64,000 nt of DNA from Siphonodentalium dalli (taxonomy: Eukaryota; Mollusca; Scaphopoda; Gadilida; Siphonodentaliidae): assembly GCA_032622095.1 (NCBI GenBank), contig CP136064.1, positions 263,603,863 to 263,667,862 on the forward strand, written 5' to 3'. This document shows, in pieces, positions 35,831 through 47,990 of the stretch; the first letter of the stretch is position 1, and each line of letters starts with the position of its first letter. The notes beneath the pieces are model-generated. The model did not search any database. It was not told where the DNA came from and was given only the letters and a program-made list of their open reading frames with translations. Made by a program: the position numbers and the translations under genes.

Positions 35831-36415
35831 GTCAAGTGGACGAAAAATAATGTGTACCCTATTTGACCCCTTCTGAGCGGCGACCATTTTGGATCGGGTA
35901 TGGTTGAAAGGGGTGAATATTTATAAGTTTGTTTTGGGACCACCGAACAAAACCCCTTACTTGACTTGAATCGGTCAATATTATAGGCCGAGAGAAATGT
36001 CATTCCCATTCGACCCCTTGCGGTAAAAACTAATGAATATTCAGTTTGTCTTGGAACCACCTAACCCGTGTTTCCCCGTTCATTCTGTGCTAGTTTATAT
36101 CGGACGTTCATATCCCCATAGAGCCCGGGCCCCACCCACATGGGGTTTATAGTAGCTTCTCTGCGGTTTATGTTTATGGCGGTTTTTGACGGAGGTGAAT
36201 ACGCACATACATACACTCTATCAACGACTTTCTGGTGTTCACTTTATCCACCCAGTTTTGGAAATACACCAGAGCACACATTGGGCGTCACAATAGTGGA
36301 TATATAATTCAGAATAATTAGAAAGTTATCGTGTGTGTTGGACAGCATACTTATATGCTCAGCCCCAATTACTGACCGCTCATATCAAGGGATTCATAAA
36401 TTCAGTCGTGCCAAC
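35831..36415. other. No recognised feature
   Basis: Contains two words in inverted relation (ttttggatcgggtatgg and gaaccaccg/ggaaccaccta) but no gene or clear element. Confidence 0.3.
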
Positions 36416-36419
36416 AGAA

Positions 36420-39150
36420 ACGTCAACTTCAGCAATCAACTACCACCCAGCCTAGTCACCCCAAACACATGATCAGCCATTTTGGTTAAGACTGCTATAC
36501 ATGTAGCACACCAACGCCACCCTTCCCCAACGACGTTATATATTGGCTGTTCATAAGCGCACATCAGCCGATTGATCCCATGTTGATCCAGCACACCATG
36601 CACATGAGAATAAAGTATTGCAAATGCAGAAACAATCAGCAAACGCGCACATACATCAACGTGATCTGCATGACCAACATACATCACTCGCTCCACCCAT
36701 GTTAACATTAAGTCATTTCATAATTCCGTTAGGCATCTCCATCCCCATCCATCCCAGTTCTTTCTACATAAGAACGCATCAGGGGATGCCACAATAACCA
36801 TGCAGCTCCGTAATACGCGGTACATCGGCTATCGGATAGCCCAAAGGAAGGGCAAAAACTTGCTACACTCAGAGGCACTACATAAGCGCATGAGACAGAA
36901 TGGAGCACATGGAACCAGCACCAAATCATACCCATGGATGTACAATGCTATTCAGAAAGGCAATATTTCACTCTTAACACAACCACAGGACAACAATAAG
37001 GCATAAAGCGCAACGAATTTAAAGCCCAACTTGAACATAGCCGACAGAATAAGATCTGGACGGATATGATGTCTGGATTGGATGTCTCGAAACACATCCA
37101 CCATAGGTCCCGGAGACAGCAAGTACATTCGACCGATGCATCCACAACACAGAAACAGTTGTACACGGTAACTATGTTACAACACTGCAGACAGATGCAC
37201 AGCTTCGCACATCGATATGACCCAACAATATCCTCTTGCTAAAACGTCGCACACCATCTGTGGCTTGTACATTGGTTTTAAAGACTGGCAAACACAGCAT
37301 ACGAAACAAAATTCCGCTTTGAGACTCTCAACCACAGTACAAAGGCCACAGCACGATACACCCACGGGGCAACATTATTTTGCAACATTGGCGCCTACTA
37401 TATTCCCTAATACATACAACGTTTATTGGCAAGTAAAATGCTGGTTGCTAAAACGCACCACGGAAGTGAACTTGTGCAGAGAGACCTCAACCGACAACGC
37501 AGAGGCTGCATACGTCAGCGTTCATGGGTTAATCTCACGAGGTACCAAACATGAACTATGACCATGACACCCAGCATATATCCACATTGAACGGCGCATC
37601 AGCCTACCGAAGACACTCGATTCCGCAGATAAGAAACCGAAATACGCGCCATGTATGTATATGTAACAGCATGGTGGAGTGTTGTGGGTTCTGTGTTTAG
37701 CATACACTCTTATACCTATTGTGATAATTCAATAGGATAGTATTTATACGCACGTGACTGATATATAGACCAATGAGTCATACATTTGGCACACGAAATA
37801 CATGTAACATCCTAGCTCACTTATACGCTGCATTGCCGACCGCCCCAAATACACTTGCAGAGAACAGCTATTTAGACCCACCAAAAAAAACACAGCAAGC
37901 GACACATGGACTAATAACTACTGCGGAGCTGTGCAGACGTCGAACACAAGACATGCATAATAACCTAGATGTTTTGTTCCTTTCCCTAACCAGTGCCCAT
38001 GTTATCCAAGGAGACACATTTCTATGAATAGCTTTCCTTGTGGTATTTGAATTTTGAACTTCACCTAAAACCGCAATAAGTTGGAAGATCCCTGTCAGCA
38101 GCCCAGACACCAGCAATACACAGCGTCCCGAGTTAGAAAATACCGAACACTGTTACATGATAATAGAGGCTATGGTCATCTTGAAATTATATGGCAGTTT
38201 CCGATAGGCGTTGTTCGTGTATGTTGTATATCAGATGCACGTGAAGTGTCCATAGCCCACAATGATCCACATCATCAACCGCCGACATCGCACAGCGATG
38301 TCTCCGCGCCAGTATTCAATGCGAGCATGTTTCCAAACGACTGACTCTACCATTTGCTCATATTCTGGAAACTAATGCACGGATTGCAATTTTAACCAAA
38401 CACCTACTCAACTATTGTAGCAATACCATGAATTCAGTCAATCAGAGCACACCACCACATTGCAGCGAACACATAGCGGCGCTTCGTCCAGACACCACCC
38501 AGTCATTAAAATACCATAAACTGTCCATGACATCAATCAGTCTAATCGTGGGTATGTTCGCCGCAATATGAGGACCCCATGCACGTCCGACACATCGAAT
38601 GCGAATTTTGTACGGTCCCCATCGATAGTTCTCTACGAAGTCACGTTCCCATGAACCGGCACTTAAGCAAATGTACCACATAACAGCAGCGGTAGGCACA
38701 CAGGAAGGGCGCGGATCGTCAATATGGAGAGGTATAAACGGTTCACAACATCAATCAATGTGAAACATGTATTGTTCACTACCTTCAATGTGCGTTCAAC
38801 AGCACATTGCTATTCCTCACAATAAAGTATCAACATTGGTGCACAAACAACATACAAAGCCAACCTGATCATCATACTTTCAAGCCAGGCAATCGGAACG
38901 AAAATGAACACCGTACTAATATATAATGAACTGTCGAATCAACAAATAATGGCCCTCTCGCAAAGAAAATACTGTATGAGAAAAATTTCAGATAACGCCC
39001 CCGATTGATCTAGACAAAAAAGTAAATTTGAAGATAGATTCTTACTCCAGCTTAAATAGTAGATGCGGTTACCAAGGTGTACATGCATATCCAATGCTGA
39101 TGTATATGACAGCTATATATACATGAGCGTCTTCATTGGAAGCACTTTTG
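36420..39150. other. Compositionally distinct tract of unknown origin
   Basis: This 2.7-kb stretch is visibly less AT-rich than its flanks, has many CG dinucleotides, and is rich in A and C on the plus strand. It holds several medium frames on both strands: 36800-37006, 37217-37561 and 38081-38344 plus; 36436-36708 and 38442-38699 minus. It also holds an unopened plus stretch near 37010-37245 that reads NEFKAQLEHSRQNKIWTDMM and on to a stop. None matches a family I know, and adjacent frames do not join by clear splice signals. It could be a decayed mobile or viral gene cluster, or an unrecognised gene. Confidence 0.3.
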
Positions 39151-39185
39151 GCGAAACAAAACCAACGCATGTGCTCTTGGAACAA

Positions 39186-39435
39186 TCATAGCTGCCACCA
39201 GTTGTCCATGTTCAAATTGCCATTGATCCAAACAGGGACGCCCGTAGCACAGAAGATTGAGTGAGTGAACATTTCTGGACCATTTGGCCACCTGTCCTTA
39301 TTAGCAACGTGCATGAATTGCGCTGTGGTAACCACATAGCTGTTCACGCTATTGTTGGAGGTTGTGTGACTGGAAGCTACTAATATGGTGTTCAATGATG
39401 AACACATTGATGTTATCCAAATATTAGCATAGTAG
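39186..39435 (-). CDS. Terminal coding exon of an unidentified gene
   Basis: On the minus strand a good acceptor (cttttgtcacactcatttcag) opens an exon whose first base completes a codon. It then runs 82 codons to TGA at 39186. It reads YYANIWITSMCSSLNTILVA and later VVTTAQFMHVANKDRWPNG, HSIFCATGVPVWINGNLN and MDNWWQL at the end. Composition is ordinary (two cysteines, four tryptophans) and unlike neighbouring repeats. The tryptophan-rich C terminus suggests a folded extracellular domain, but I cannot name it. The preceding exon must end in phase 2 and was not located; the open stretch at 39494-39694 does not supply it. No obvious AATAAA was checked in downstream sequence below 39186. Confidence 0.5.
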
Positions 39436-39819
39436 CTGAAATGAGTGTGACAAAAGACCAACTTTAATGATGGGGTGATCAATTGAGTTCAAATTAAACC
39501 TGGCAATTATATATATTGCTAATTTCCAATACGCAGGTAGGACAGCTCCGTTCATCAGGTAGATTACAAAACTTTGGTGAGTATACGTGAACTAATTTCC
39601 TACCAATGTTGACGAAATACATTATTATGGTCTGCACGATGTGTAAATTCCATCTCTCAAGTAGCATTGTATTTACAGTGATGTTGGTACTCATTTAAAT
39701 GCATCATACTGTAAACCAACATGACCAAAGTAGTGTACTTGGAACAAATGCGGCTTCCAGAAGTGTCGGAAATCAATTTGTTACTCTGGTGAATAGAGTG
39801 TATAGTTTAACTCTTAGTT

Positions 39820-40145
39820 GTCCTAAGTTCCAAAATGACATATTTTTCGGAACATAGGACAACCTGGCCCTAAAATAGTGTTAAGGTCTGAACTGTCATT
39901 TGCCTGTTCAACCACAAATATTTAGTTCTATTTTGCTCTAAGTGCTAAATTTCACACCCTAGGTCTACATTTCTCAAAACTTAAGAGATATAACAGACTT
40001 ATGCGGATATGTCTTGATAAAATTGAATAGCTAAGACATTAAGGAATCCAAAGATGTGAAATTTTCCACTGTAAACCATACATTTCAGTTGTGACGGCAA
40101 TGCAAACTTTGAAAATCGATTTACTCAAAATCATAAAAAATTCAC
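39820..40145 (+). repeat. Dispersed repeat, partner 29940-30440
   Basis: Plus-orientation relative of 29940-30440, ending in aaaatcgatttactcaaaat and cataaaaaattcaca. It is followed immediately by a TA microsatellite. Confidence 0.5.
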
Positions 40146-40480
40146 ATATATATATATATATATAAAAGAGTAGGATCATTATGTCTGTTTGTCCGACCGT
40201 CTTTCTGTGTCCGGATTTTTCTCCAAGACCCCTGGACCGATTTCAACCAAATCTGGTTTACTTACTTTTTGACGGATGTAACCGGTTAACAGTAATCTTG
40301 ATTAATCCCCTCCCATGGCGCCTAACGCATGACGATTACTATATACGAGCATCATTTTTAATCGTGCAACAACCCAGTCATTGAAAACAACCCACCACTG
40401 TCATCATCACACGACTTCATCTGCCCCTCTCTCCTCTTCTATTTTCTCCTTCCTCTCACTTTCTCTCCCCTATCTCTCTC
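40146..40480 (+). mobile_element. TA microsatellite and short dispersed element
   Basis: A (ta)n run at about 40146-40164 precedes aaaagagtaggatcattatg, then tgtctgtttgtccgaccgtc, cggatttttctccaagaccc and ctggaccgatttcaaccaaa. This layout is common at the start of short non-autonomous elements in invertebrates (general knowledge). A CT-rich run ends it near 40480. Confidence 0.4.
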
Positions 40481-40570
40481 TCTTTTACACTGATAAAATT
40501 TGGTGTGGTGACGTTAGTTTTTCAAAATTTGTCGGTGGCGTTAGTTTTTTAAAATTTCGATTTGAAAATT

Positions 40571-42360
40571 AAAACAAAACAAAATAAAATGTAAGAGCAA
40601 GATGCTCAATCTAACAAAAAAAATAGTAAATTTAAATTTTTATTGAATCAAACTGTTTAAGCGATCAAAATGTGCGCGAAGGGAACGAAGAGGCCGCATC
40701 TGCCTAAGATCAGGCCCATAACGCACAAAGAGGCTACAGACCCCCTTGTGCAGGGGCCACAGGCTCATCTGACGCTGAATAAAGGCCCCGAATGGAGCCT
40801 GTTTCAGCTAGTTTGTTTCTAAAGGCATGCATAATAAATACAATTTGCAGTGACTGAGTGGTGCTAACACGATAGAGTTCTCCTTCTTGGTATGCTTTTG
40901 GTATCCAATCATTTTCGCGCTTATGTATGTTCTAAAAATAGCGCTTAAAATTGTCCCGCAGATGTGATAAGAATTAAATTCTAAATACAATTTATATTAA
41001 TTGATAGAAATTTTTCCTGACAGGTGTCCTCAATTCATATCTATTATTTCATACCCCGGAATATATATACAAATTTCTGGGATGTGACAGGCCATCTTTA
41101 AATGTCTTTCTTGTTCAAATTAATGTGTGATCGAGTGATAGATAGATAGATAGATAGATAGATAACTATTTTATTTGATAACACCTGATAAATACAATGA
41201 TAGAGTTATAACAGTTTGAATTATCACAACGAACATGCTAAATCGATCCAGATTGCATAAATCATGGTAAAAAGCAAAAACATTGTAAATTTACTTTATA
41301 TTTTGATAGGATGCATTTAACTTGAAACCAGATACCATCCACCCCCTTACCGAGACTGAGAGGTGGTTTAGCTAGCTTGGCATTGAAGCACATGCTGACC
41401 ACAGTTGTTTCCTGTAGACACATGCAGCAAAGGGGTGACAAGATGATATCCAGGTACAAGGGCAGACACAAAACAAAATAAAATGTAAGAGCAAGATGCT
41501 CAATCTAACAAAAAAAATAGTAAATTTAAATTTTTATTGAATCAAACTGTTTAAGCGATCAAACTGTGCGCGAAGGGAACGAAGAGGCCGCATCTGCCTA
41601 AGATCAGGCCCATAACGCACAAAGAGGCTACAGACCCCCTTGTGCAGGGGCCACAGGCTCATCTGACGCTGAATAAAGGCCCCGAATGGAGCCTGTTTCA
41701 GCTAGTTTGTTTTCTAAAGGCATGCATAATAAATACAATTTGCAGTGACTGAGTGGTGCTAACACGATAGAGTTCTCCTTCTTGGTATGCTTTTGGTATC
41801 CAATCATTTTCGTGCTTATGTATGTTCTAAAAATAGCGCTTAAAATTGTCCCGCAGATGTGATAAGAATTAAATTCTAAATACAATTTATATTAATTGAT
41901 AGAAATTTTTCCTGACAGGTGTCCTCAATTCATATCTATTATTTCATACCCCGGAATATATATACACATTTCTGGGATGTGACAGGCCATCTTTAAATGT
42001 CTTTCTAGTTCAAATTAATGTGTGATCGAGTGATAGATAGATAGATAGATAGATAGATAACTATTTTATTTGATAACACCTGATAAATACAATGATAGAG
42101 TTATAACAGTTTGAATTATCACAATGAACATGCTAAATCGATACAGATTGCATAAATCATGGTAAAAAGCAAAAACATTGTAAATTTATATTTTGATAGG
42201 ATGCATTTAACTTGAAACCAGATACCATCCACCCCCTTACCGAGACTGAGAGGTGGTTTAGCTAGCTTGGCATTGAAGCACGTGCTGACCACAGTTGTTT
42301 CCTGTAGACACATGCAGCAAAGGGGTGACAAGATGATATCCAGGTACAAGGGCAGACACA
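40571..42360 (+). repeat. Tandem duplication of an about 890-bp unit
   Basis: Unit 1 is about 40571-41470 and unit 2 about 41471-42360. The anchor gtaagagcaagatgctcaat is at 40591 and 41485 (894 apart), and the closing ggcagacaca is at 41461 and 42351 (890 apart). The copies differ at only a few positions, so the duplication is recent. Each has a (gata)n run (near 41139 and 42031) directly followed by aactattttatttgataaca. Read on the minus strand this is an AATAAA-containing end followed by (tatc)n, which could be the 3' tail of a LINE. Frames on the minus strand are short and not convincing. Confidence 0.9.
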
Positions 42361-43180
42361 TTCACACTGAATTATTTCAGAGATTTGTGGAATCATAAAA
42401 TAATTAATTTAGGGTTGGTCTATCATGCAATCAGGTGGCACCGGAATGCACAAAAAGCCGACGAGATCCGCTTATTTCCATTGTGGTCCCCCCACCCCGT
42501 TGTAACCTTATCACGTGAGAGACAAACCCTGCACGGCATTGTACAAGAGAGAGAGAGAGAGAGAGCGTGAAATTTGTATAATTAAAAACAGTTATTTATT
42601 AAATTAAGGAATTTAATAATATTTATAAATATTATCTCCCCCTTCTTTATTCGCATGTACATCTCTTCTTTAATGGTAACTCCGCTATCAGCATTGCATG
42701 GACACAGGCCCCTGGGGAAAATTACTAAAATACCAAAATAAAAAAGTAAAAATCACCCGCCGAATTAATAAAAAAGGGTGTAGAAAATTATGAAACAATA
42801 AAATTTTATGGACCCTGTACGTCCATACGCTGTCAAATTTACCTGGTAAGTTTACCGGAATTTCGTTGCAGAAGGCTTTATGTGGTTCTTGGTCAGAATT
42901 AATGGTGCAACAACTCTTGGCATTTCATAGTTTTCATTTTAGCGATAAAACAATGGAAAATATATAATATGTAATGTTTGTGTCATTTTATCGGGCAGAA
43001 TCGGGGGAACAACATTTTCAAAATCCGCCTTAGTGGGAATTTTCTAGAGCTCTTTGAGAAAAAAGTCATATATACATGAATGGCTTTATTGTCAGATATT
43101 TCATTCCTTGTGATTATAAATTTCAATGAAATTTAAATTTATGTTATAAAGATGGCAGAAACATGTAACAAAAACAGGTG
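42361..43180. other. No recognised gene
   Basis: Contains a (ga)n run at 42546-42565 and AT-rich sequence. Nothing else was recognised. Confidence 0.35.
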
Positions 43181-43181
43181 T

Positions 43182-43420
43182 GTGAAGTTGGTTTGACATT
43201 GGACGTTGGACGTTCAACAAAAACGATCTAAACACCGCATATTTGCAGATGAAAATTAGTGTGAAGTTGGTTTGACATTGGACGTTGGACGTTCAACAAG
43301 AACGATATAAAAACCGCGTATTTGCAGATGAAAATTACTGTGAAGTTGGTTTGACATTGGACGTTCAATAACAACGATCTTAAAACCGCTTATTTGCAGC
43401 TGAATCGAATCGCACATATA
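43182..43420 (+). repeat. 79-bp tandem repeat leading into the large array
   Basis: gtgaagttggtttgacattg occurs at 43182, 43261 and 43340, exactly 79 apart. Each is followed by ggacgttggacgttcaac (shortened in the third), aacgatct, accgc and tatttgcagatgaaaatta. The third unit runs directly into the first large-array unit. Confidence 0.85.
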
Positions 43421-46400
43421 TAGGCACAGGTAGAACCGCTTTGTTTCGGTCCAAGCGGTATTGCGTGGGAATAATCTATGCTCCATAGGATTTCCCTACC
43501 GAAATTTCAAGGTTATTGATCCACTGGTTTTGCCTCTACCCTCTGCACTCACGGCGAACTTTAGACAGAATTTTCTAAGTCGAACGTCCATTTGTTTACC
43601 TTTCGAAAGACATTCAAACAGACATTCAAATATATGCTTCTGGCCCAATTATAGGGCCCGTTTCGGGTGCCATGGGCATACCCGGATGTGTAACGAATGA
43701 AAATCATCGGCATATCATAATGCTTGCAGTTTGTGAGATAATGGGGGTGATCAAATATTTGGGAATATCGCTGTGAAGTTGGACGGACGTTGGACGTTCG
43801 TGGACATTCGCGACACGGTCTGTTTTCAATGAAATACCATAGACTCGCATTTGTTGATATGACTAACAGCTGCCTTGTGCCCACACAACTCTTATTTAAA
43901 AAAATCACCCTCCTTGCAAACATATTTCCATGCAAATAATCAAATTGTTGAATGTCCACAAACGTCCAACGTCCGTCTAACTTCACAGCACAATTTCCAA
44001 AAAACAAACAAAAACGCAGTTTCCAGTTTGCACAAGGAGACTTCTCTAGACCTAATTCGCGCTCTCCAGTTCACAAATTTTAAACTTTTTTTTTTTAACA
44101 TAATTTTCCGAATGTTCCTTTCCCCTTTGAAAAACATTCAAACTGAAATTCAAATGTGTACACAGGTAGAAACGCTCTGTTTCGGTCCAAGCGGTATTGC
44201 GTGGGAATAATCTATGCTCCATAGGATTTCCCTACCGAAATTTCAAGGTTATTGATCCACTGGTTTTGCCTCTACCCTCTGCACTCACGGCGAACTTTAG
44301 ACAGAATTTTCTAAGTCGAACGTCCATTTGTTTACCTTTCGAAAGACATTCAAACAGACATTCAAATATATGCTTCTGGCCCAATTATAGGGCCCGTTTC
44401 GGGTGCCATGGGCGTACCCGGATGTGTAACTAATGAAAATCATCGGCATATCATAATGCTTGCAGTTTGTGAGATAATGGGGGTGATCAAATATTTGGGA
44501 ATAGCGCTGTGAAGTTGGACGGACGTTGGACGTTCGTGGACATTCGCGACACGGTCTGTTTTCAATGAAATACCATAGACTCGCATTTGTTGATATGACT
44601 AACAGCTGCCGTGTGCCCACACAACTCTTATTTAAAAAAATCACCCTCCTTGCAAACATATTTCCATGCAAATAATCAAATTGTTGAATGTCCACGAACG
44701 TCCAACGTCCGTCTAACTTCACAGCACAATTTCCAACAAAAAAAAACCGCAGTTTCCAGTTTGCACCAGAGACTTCTCTTGACCTAATTCGCGCTCTCAA
44801 ACAGACAAATTTAAAAAACAAATTTAAGGGAATTTTCCGAATGTTTTTTACTTTGAAAAACATTGGACGTTGGACGTTCAACACTGTGGATATAAAAAGG
44901 GGTTACCGGCAGGTGACTCGAATCGCACATATATATGCACAGGTAGAACCGCTTTGTTTCGGTCCAAGCGGTATTGCGTGGGAATAATCTATGCTCCATA
45001 GGATTTCCCTACCGAAATTTCAAGGTTATTGATCCACTGGTTTTGCCTCTACCCTCTGCACTCACGGCGAACTTTAGACAGAATTTTCTAAGTCGAACGT
45101 CCATTTGTTTACCTTTCGAAAGACATTCAAACAGACATTCAAATATATGCTTCTGGCCCAATTATAGGGCCCGTTTCGGGTGCCATGGGCATACCCGGAT
45201 GTGTAACGAATGAAAATCATCGGCATATCATAATGCTTGCAGTTTGTGAGATAATGGGGGTGATCAAATATTTGGGAATATCGCTGTGAAGTTGGACGGA
45301 CGTTGGACGTTCGTGGACATTCGCGACACGGTCTGTTTTCAATGAAATACCATAGACTCGCATTTGTTGATATGACTAACAGCTGCCTTGTGCCCACACA
45401 ACTCTTATTTAAAAAAATCACCCTCCTTGCAAACATATTTCCATGCAAATAATCAAATTGTTGAATGTCCACAAACGTCCAACGTCCGTCTAACTTCACA
45501 GCACAATTTCCAAAAAACAAACAAAAACGCAGTTTCCAGTTTGCACAAGGAGACTTCTCTAGACCTAATTCGCGCTCTCCAGTTCACAAATTTTAAACTT
45601 TTTTTTTTTAACATAATTTTCCGAATGTTCCTTTCCCCTTTGAAAAACATTCAAACTGAAATTCAAATGTGTACACAGGTAGAACCGCTCTGTTTCGGTC
45701 CAAGCGGTATTGCGTGGGAATAATCTATGCTCCATAGGATTTCCCTACCGAAATTTCAAGGTTATTGATCCACTGGTTTTGCCTCTACCCTCTGCACTCA
45801 CGGCGAACTTTAGACAGAATTTTCTAAGTCGAACGTCCATTTGTTTACCTTTCGAAAGACATTCAAACAGACATTCAAATATATGCTTCTGGCCCAATTA
45901 TAGGGCCCGTTTCGGGTGCCATGGGCGTACCCGGATGTGTAACTAATGAAAATCATCGGCATATCATAATGCTTGCAGTTTGTGAGATAATGGGGGTGAT
46001 CAAATATTTGGGAATAGCGCTGTGAAGTTGGACGGACGTTGGACGTTCGTGGACATTCGCGACACGGTCTGTTTTCAATGAAATACCATAGACTCGCATT
46101 TGTTGATATGACTAACAGCTGCCTTGTGCCCACACAACTCTTATTTAAAAAAAAATCACCCTCCTTGCAAACATATTTCCATGCAAATAATCAAATTGTT
46201 GAATGTCCACGAACGTCCAACGTCCGTCTAACTTCACAGCACAATTTCCAACAAAAAAAAACCGCAGTTTCCAGTTTGCACCAGGAGACTTCTCTTGACC
46301 TAATTCGCGCTCTCAAACAGACAAATTTAAAAAACAAATTTAAGAGAATTTTTCGAATGTTTTTTACTTTGAAAAACATTGGACGTTGGACGTTCAACAC

Positions 46401-47990
46401 TGTGGATCTAAAAAGGGGTTACCGGCAGGTGACTCGAATCGCACATATATATGCACAGGTAGAACCGCTTTGTTTCGGTCCAAGCGGTATTGCGTGGGAA
46501 TAATCTATGCTCCATAGGATTTCCCTACCGAAATTTCAAGGTTATTGATCCACTGGTTTTGCCTCTACCCTCTGCACTCACGGCGAACTTTAGACAGAAT
46601 TTTCTAAGTCGAACGTCCATTTGTTTACCTTTCGAAAGACATTCAAACAGACATTCAAATATATGCTTCTGGCCCAATTATAGGGCCCGTTTCGGGTGCC
46701 ATGGGCGTACCCGGATGTGTAACTAATGAAAATCATCGGCATATCATAATGCTTGCAGTTTGTGAGATAATGGGGGTGATCAAATATTTGGGAATAGCGC
46801 TGTGAAGTTGGACGGACGTTGGACGTTCGTGGACATTCGCGACACGGTCTGTTTTCAATGAAATACCATAGACTCGCATTTGTTGATATGACTAACAGCT
46901 GCCGTGTGCCCACACAACTCTTATTTAAAAAAATCACCCTCCTTGCAAACATATTTCCATGCAAATAATCAAATTGTTGAATGTCCACGAACGTCCAACG
47001 TCCGTCTAACTTCACAGCACAATTTCCAACAAAAAAAAACCGCAGTTTCCAGTTTGCACCAGGAGACTTCTCTTGACCTAATTCGCGCTCTCAAACAGAC
47101 AAATTTAAAAAACAAATTTAAGGGAATTTTCCGAATGTTTTTTACTTTGAAAAACATTGGACGTTGGACGTTCAACACTGTGGATCTAAAAAGGGGTTAC
47201 CGGCAGGTGACTCGAATCGCACATATATATGCACAGGTAGAACCGCTTTGTTTCGGTCCAAGCGGTATTGCGTGGGAATAATCTATGCTCCATAGGATTT
47301 CCCTACCGAAATTTCAAGGTTATTGATCCACTGGTTTTGCCTCTACCCTCTGCACTCACGGCGAACTTTAGACAGAATTTTCTAAGTCGAACGTCCATTT
47401 GTTTACCTTTCGAAAGACATTCAAACAGACATTCAAATATATGCTTCTGACCCAATTATAGGGCCCGTTTCGGGTGCCATGGGCGTTACTGGATGTGTAA
47501 CGAATGAAAATCATCGGCATATCATAATGCTTGCAGTTTGTGAGATAATGGGGGTGATCAAATATTTGGGAATATCGCTGTGAAGTTGGACGGACGTTGG
47601 ACGTTCGTGGACATTCGCGACACGGTCTGTTTTCAATGAAATACCATAGACTCGCATTTGTTGATATGACTAACAGCTGCCTTGTGCCCACACAACTCTT
47701 ATTTTAAAAAATCACCCTCCATGCAAACATATTTCCATGCAAATAATCAAATTGTTGAATGTCCACGAACGTCCAACGTCCGTCTAACTTCACAGCACAA
47801 TTTCCAACAAAAAAAAAAACCGCAGTTTCCAGTTTGCACCAGGAGACTTCTCTTGACCTAATTCGCGCTCTCAAACAGACAAATTTAAAAAAAAAATTTA
47901 AGAGAATTTTCCGAATGTTTTTTACTTTGAAAAACATTGGACGTTGGACGTTCAACACTGCACATGTGGATCTAAAAAGGGGTTACCGGT
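43421..47990 (+). repeat. Large tandem array, alternating 736-bp and about 778-bp units
   Basis: The anchor gcgtgggaataatctatgct starts near 43461, 44197, 44974, 45710, 46490 and 47268, giving spacings 736, 777, 736, 780 and 778. The short (A) type has a tttttttttaacataatttt segment and gaaattcaaatgtgtacaca. The long (B) type has ggttaccggcaggtgactcg. The order is A, B, A, B, B, then a partial. Every unit contains a 39-base inverted repeat (43771-43809 and 43950-43988 in unit 1; begins ctgtgaagttggacggacgt) around a 140-base loop, and an ATGCAAAT octamer (43930-43937). One B unit has tataaaaagg at 44891. Overlapping frames of up to 195 codons occur on both strands and recur with each unit. 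Differences between units are not concentrated in any codon position I could see, so I do not call genes. Confidence 0.9.

Noticed and set aside
43561-47958. Recurring frames of 65-195 codons on both strands of the tandem array
   Set aside because: They overlap each other on opposite strands, repeat simply because the unit repeats, and are broken differently by small indels in A and B units. No family signature.
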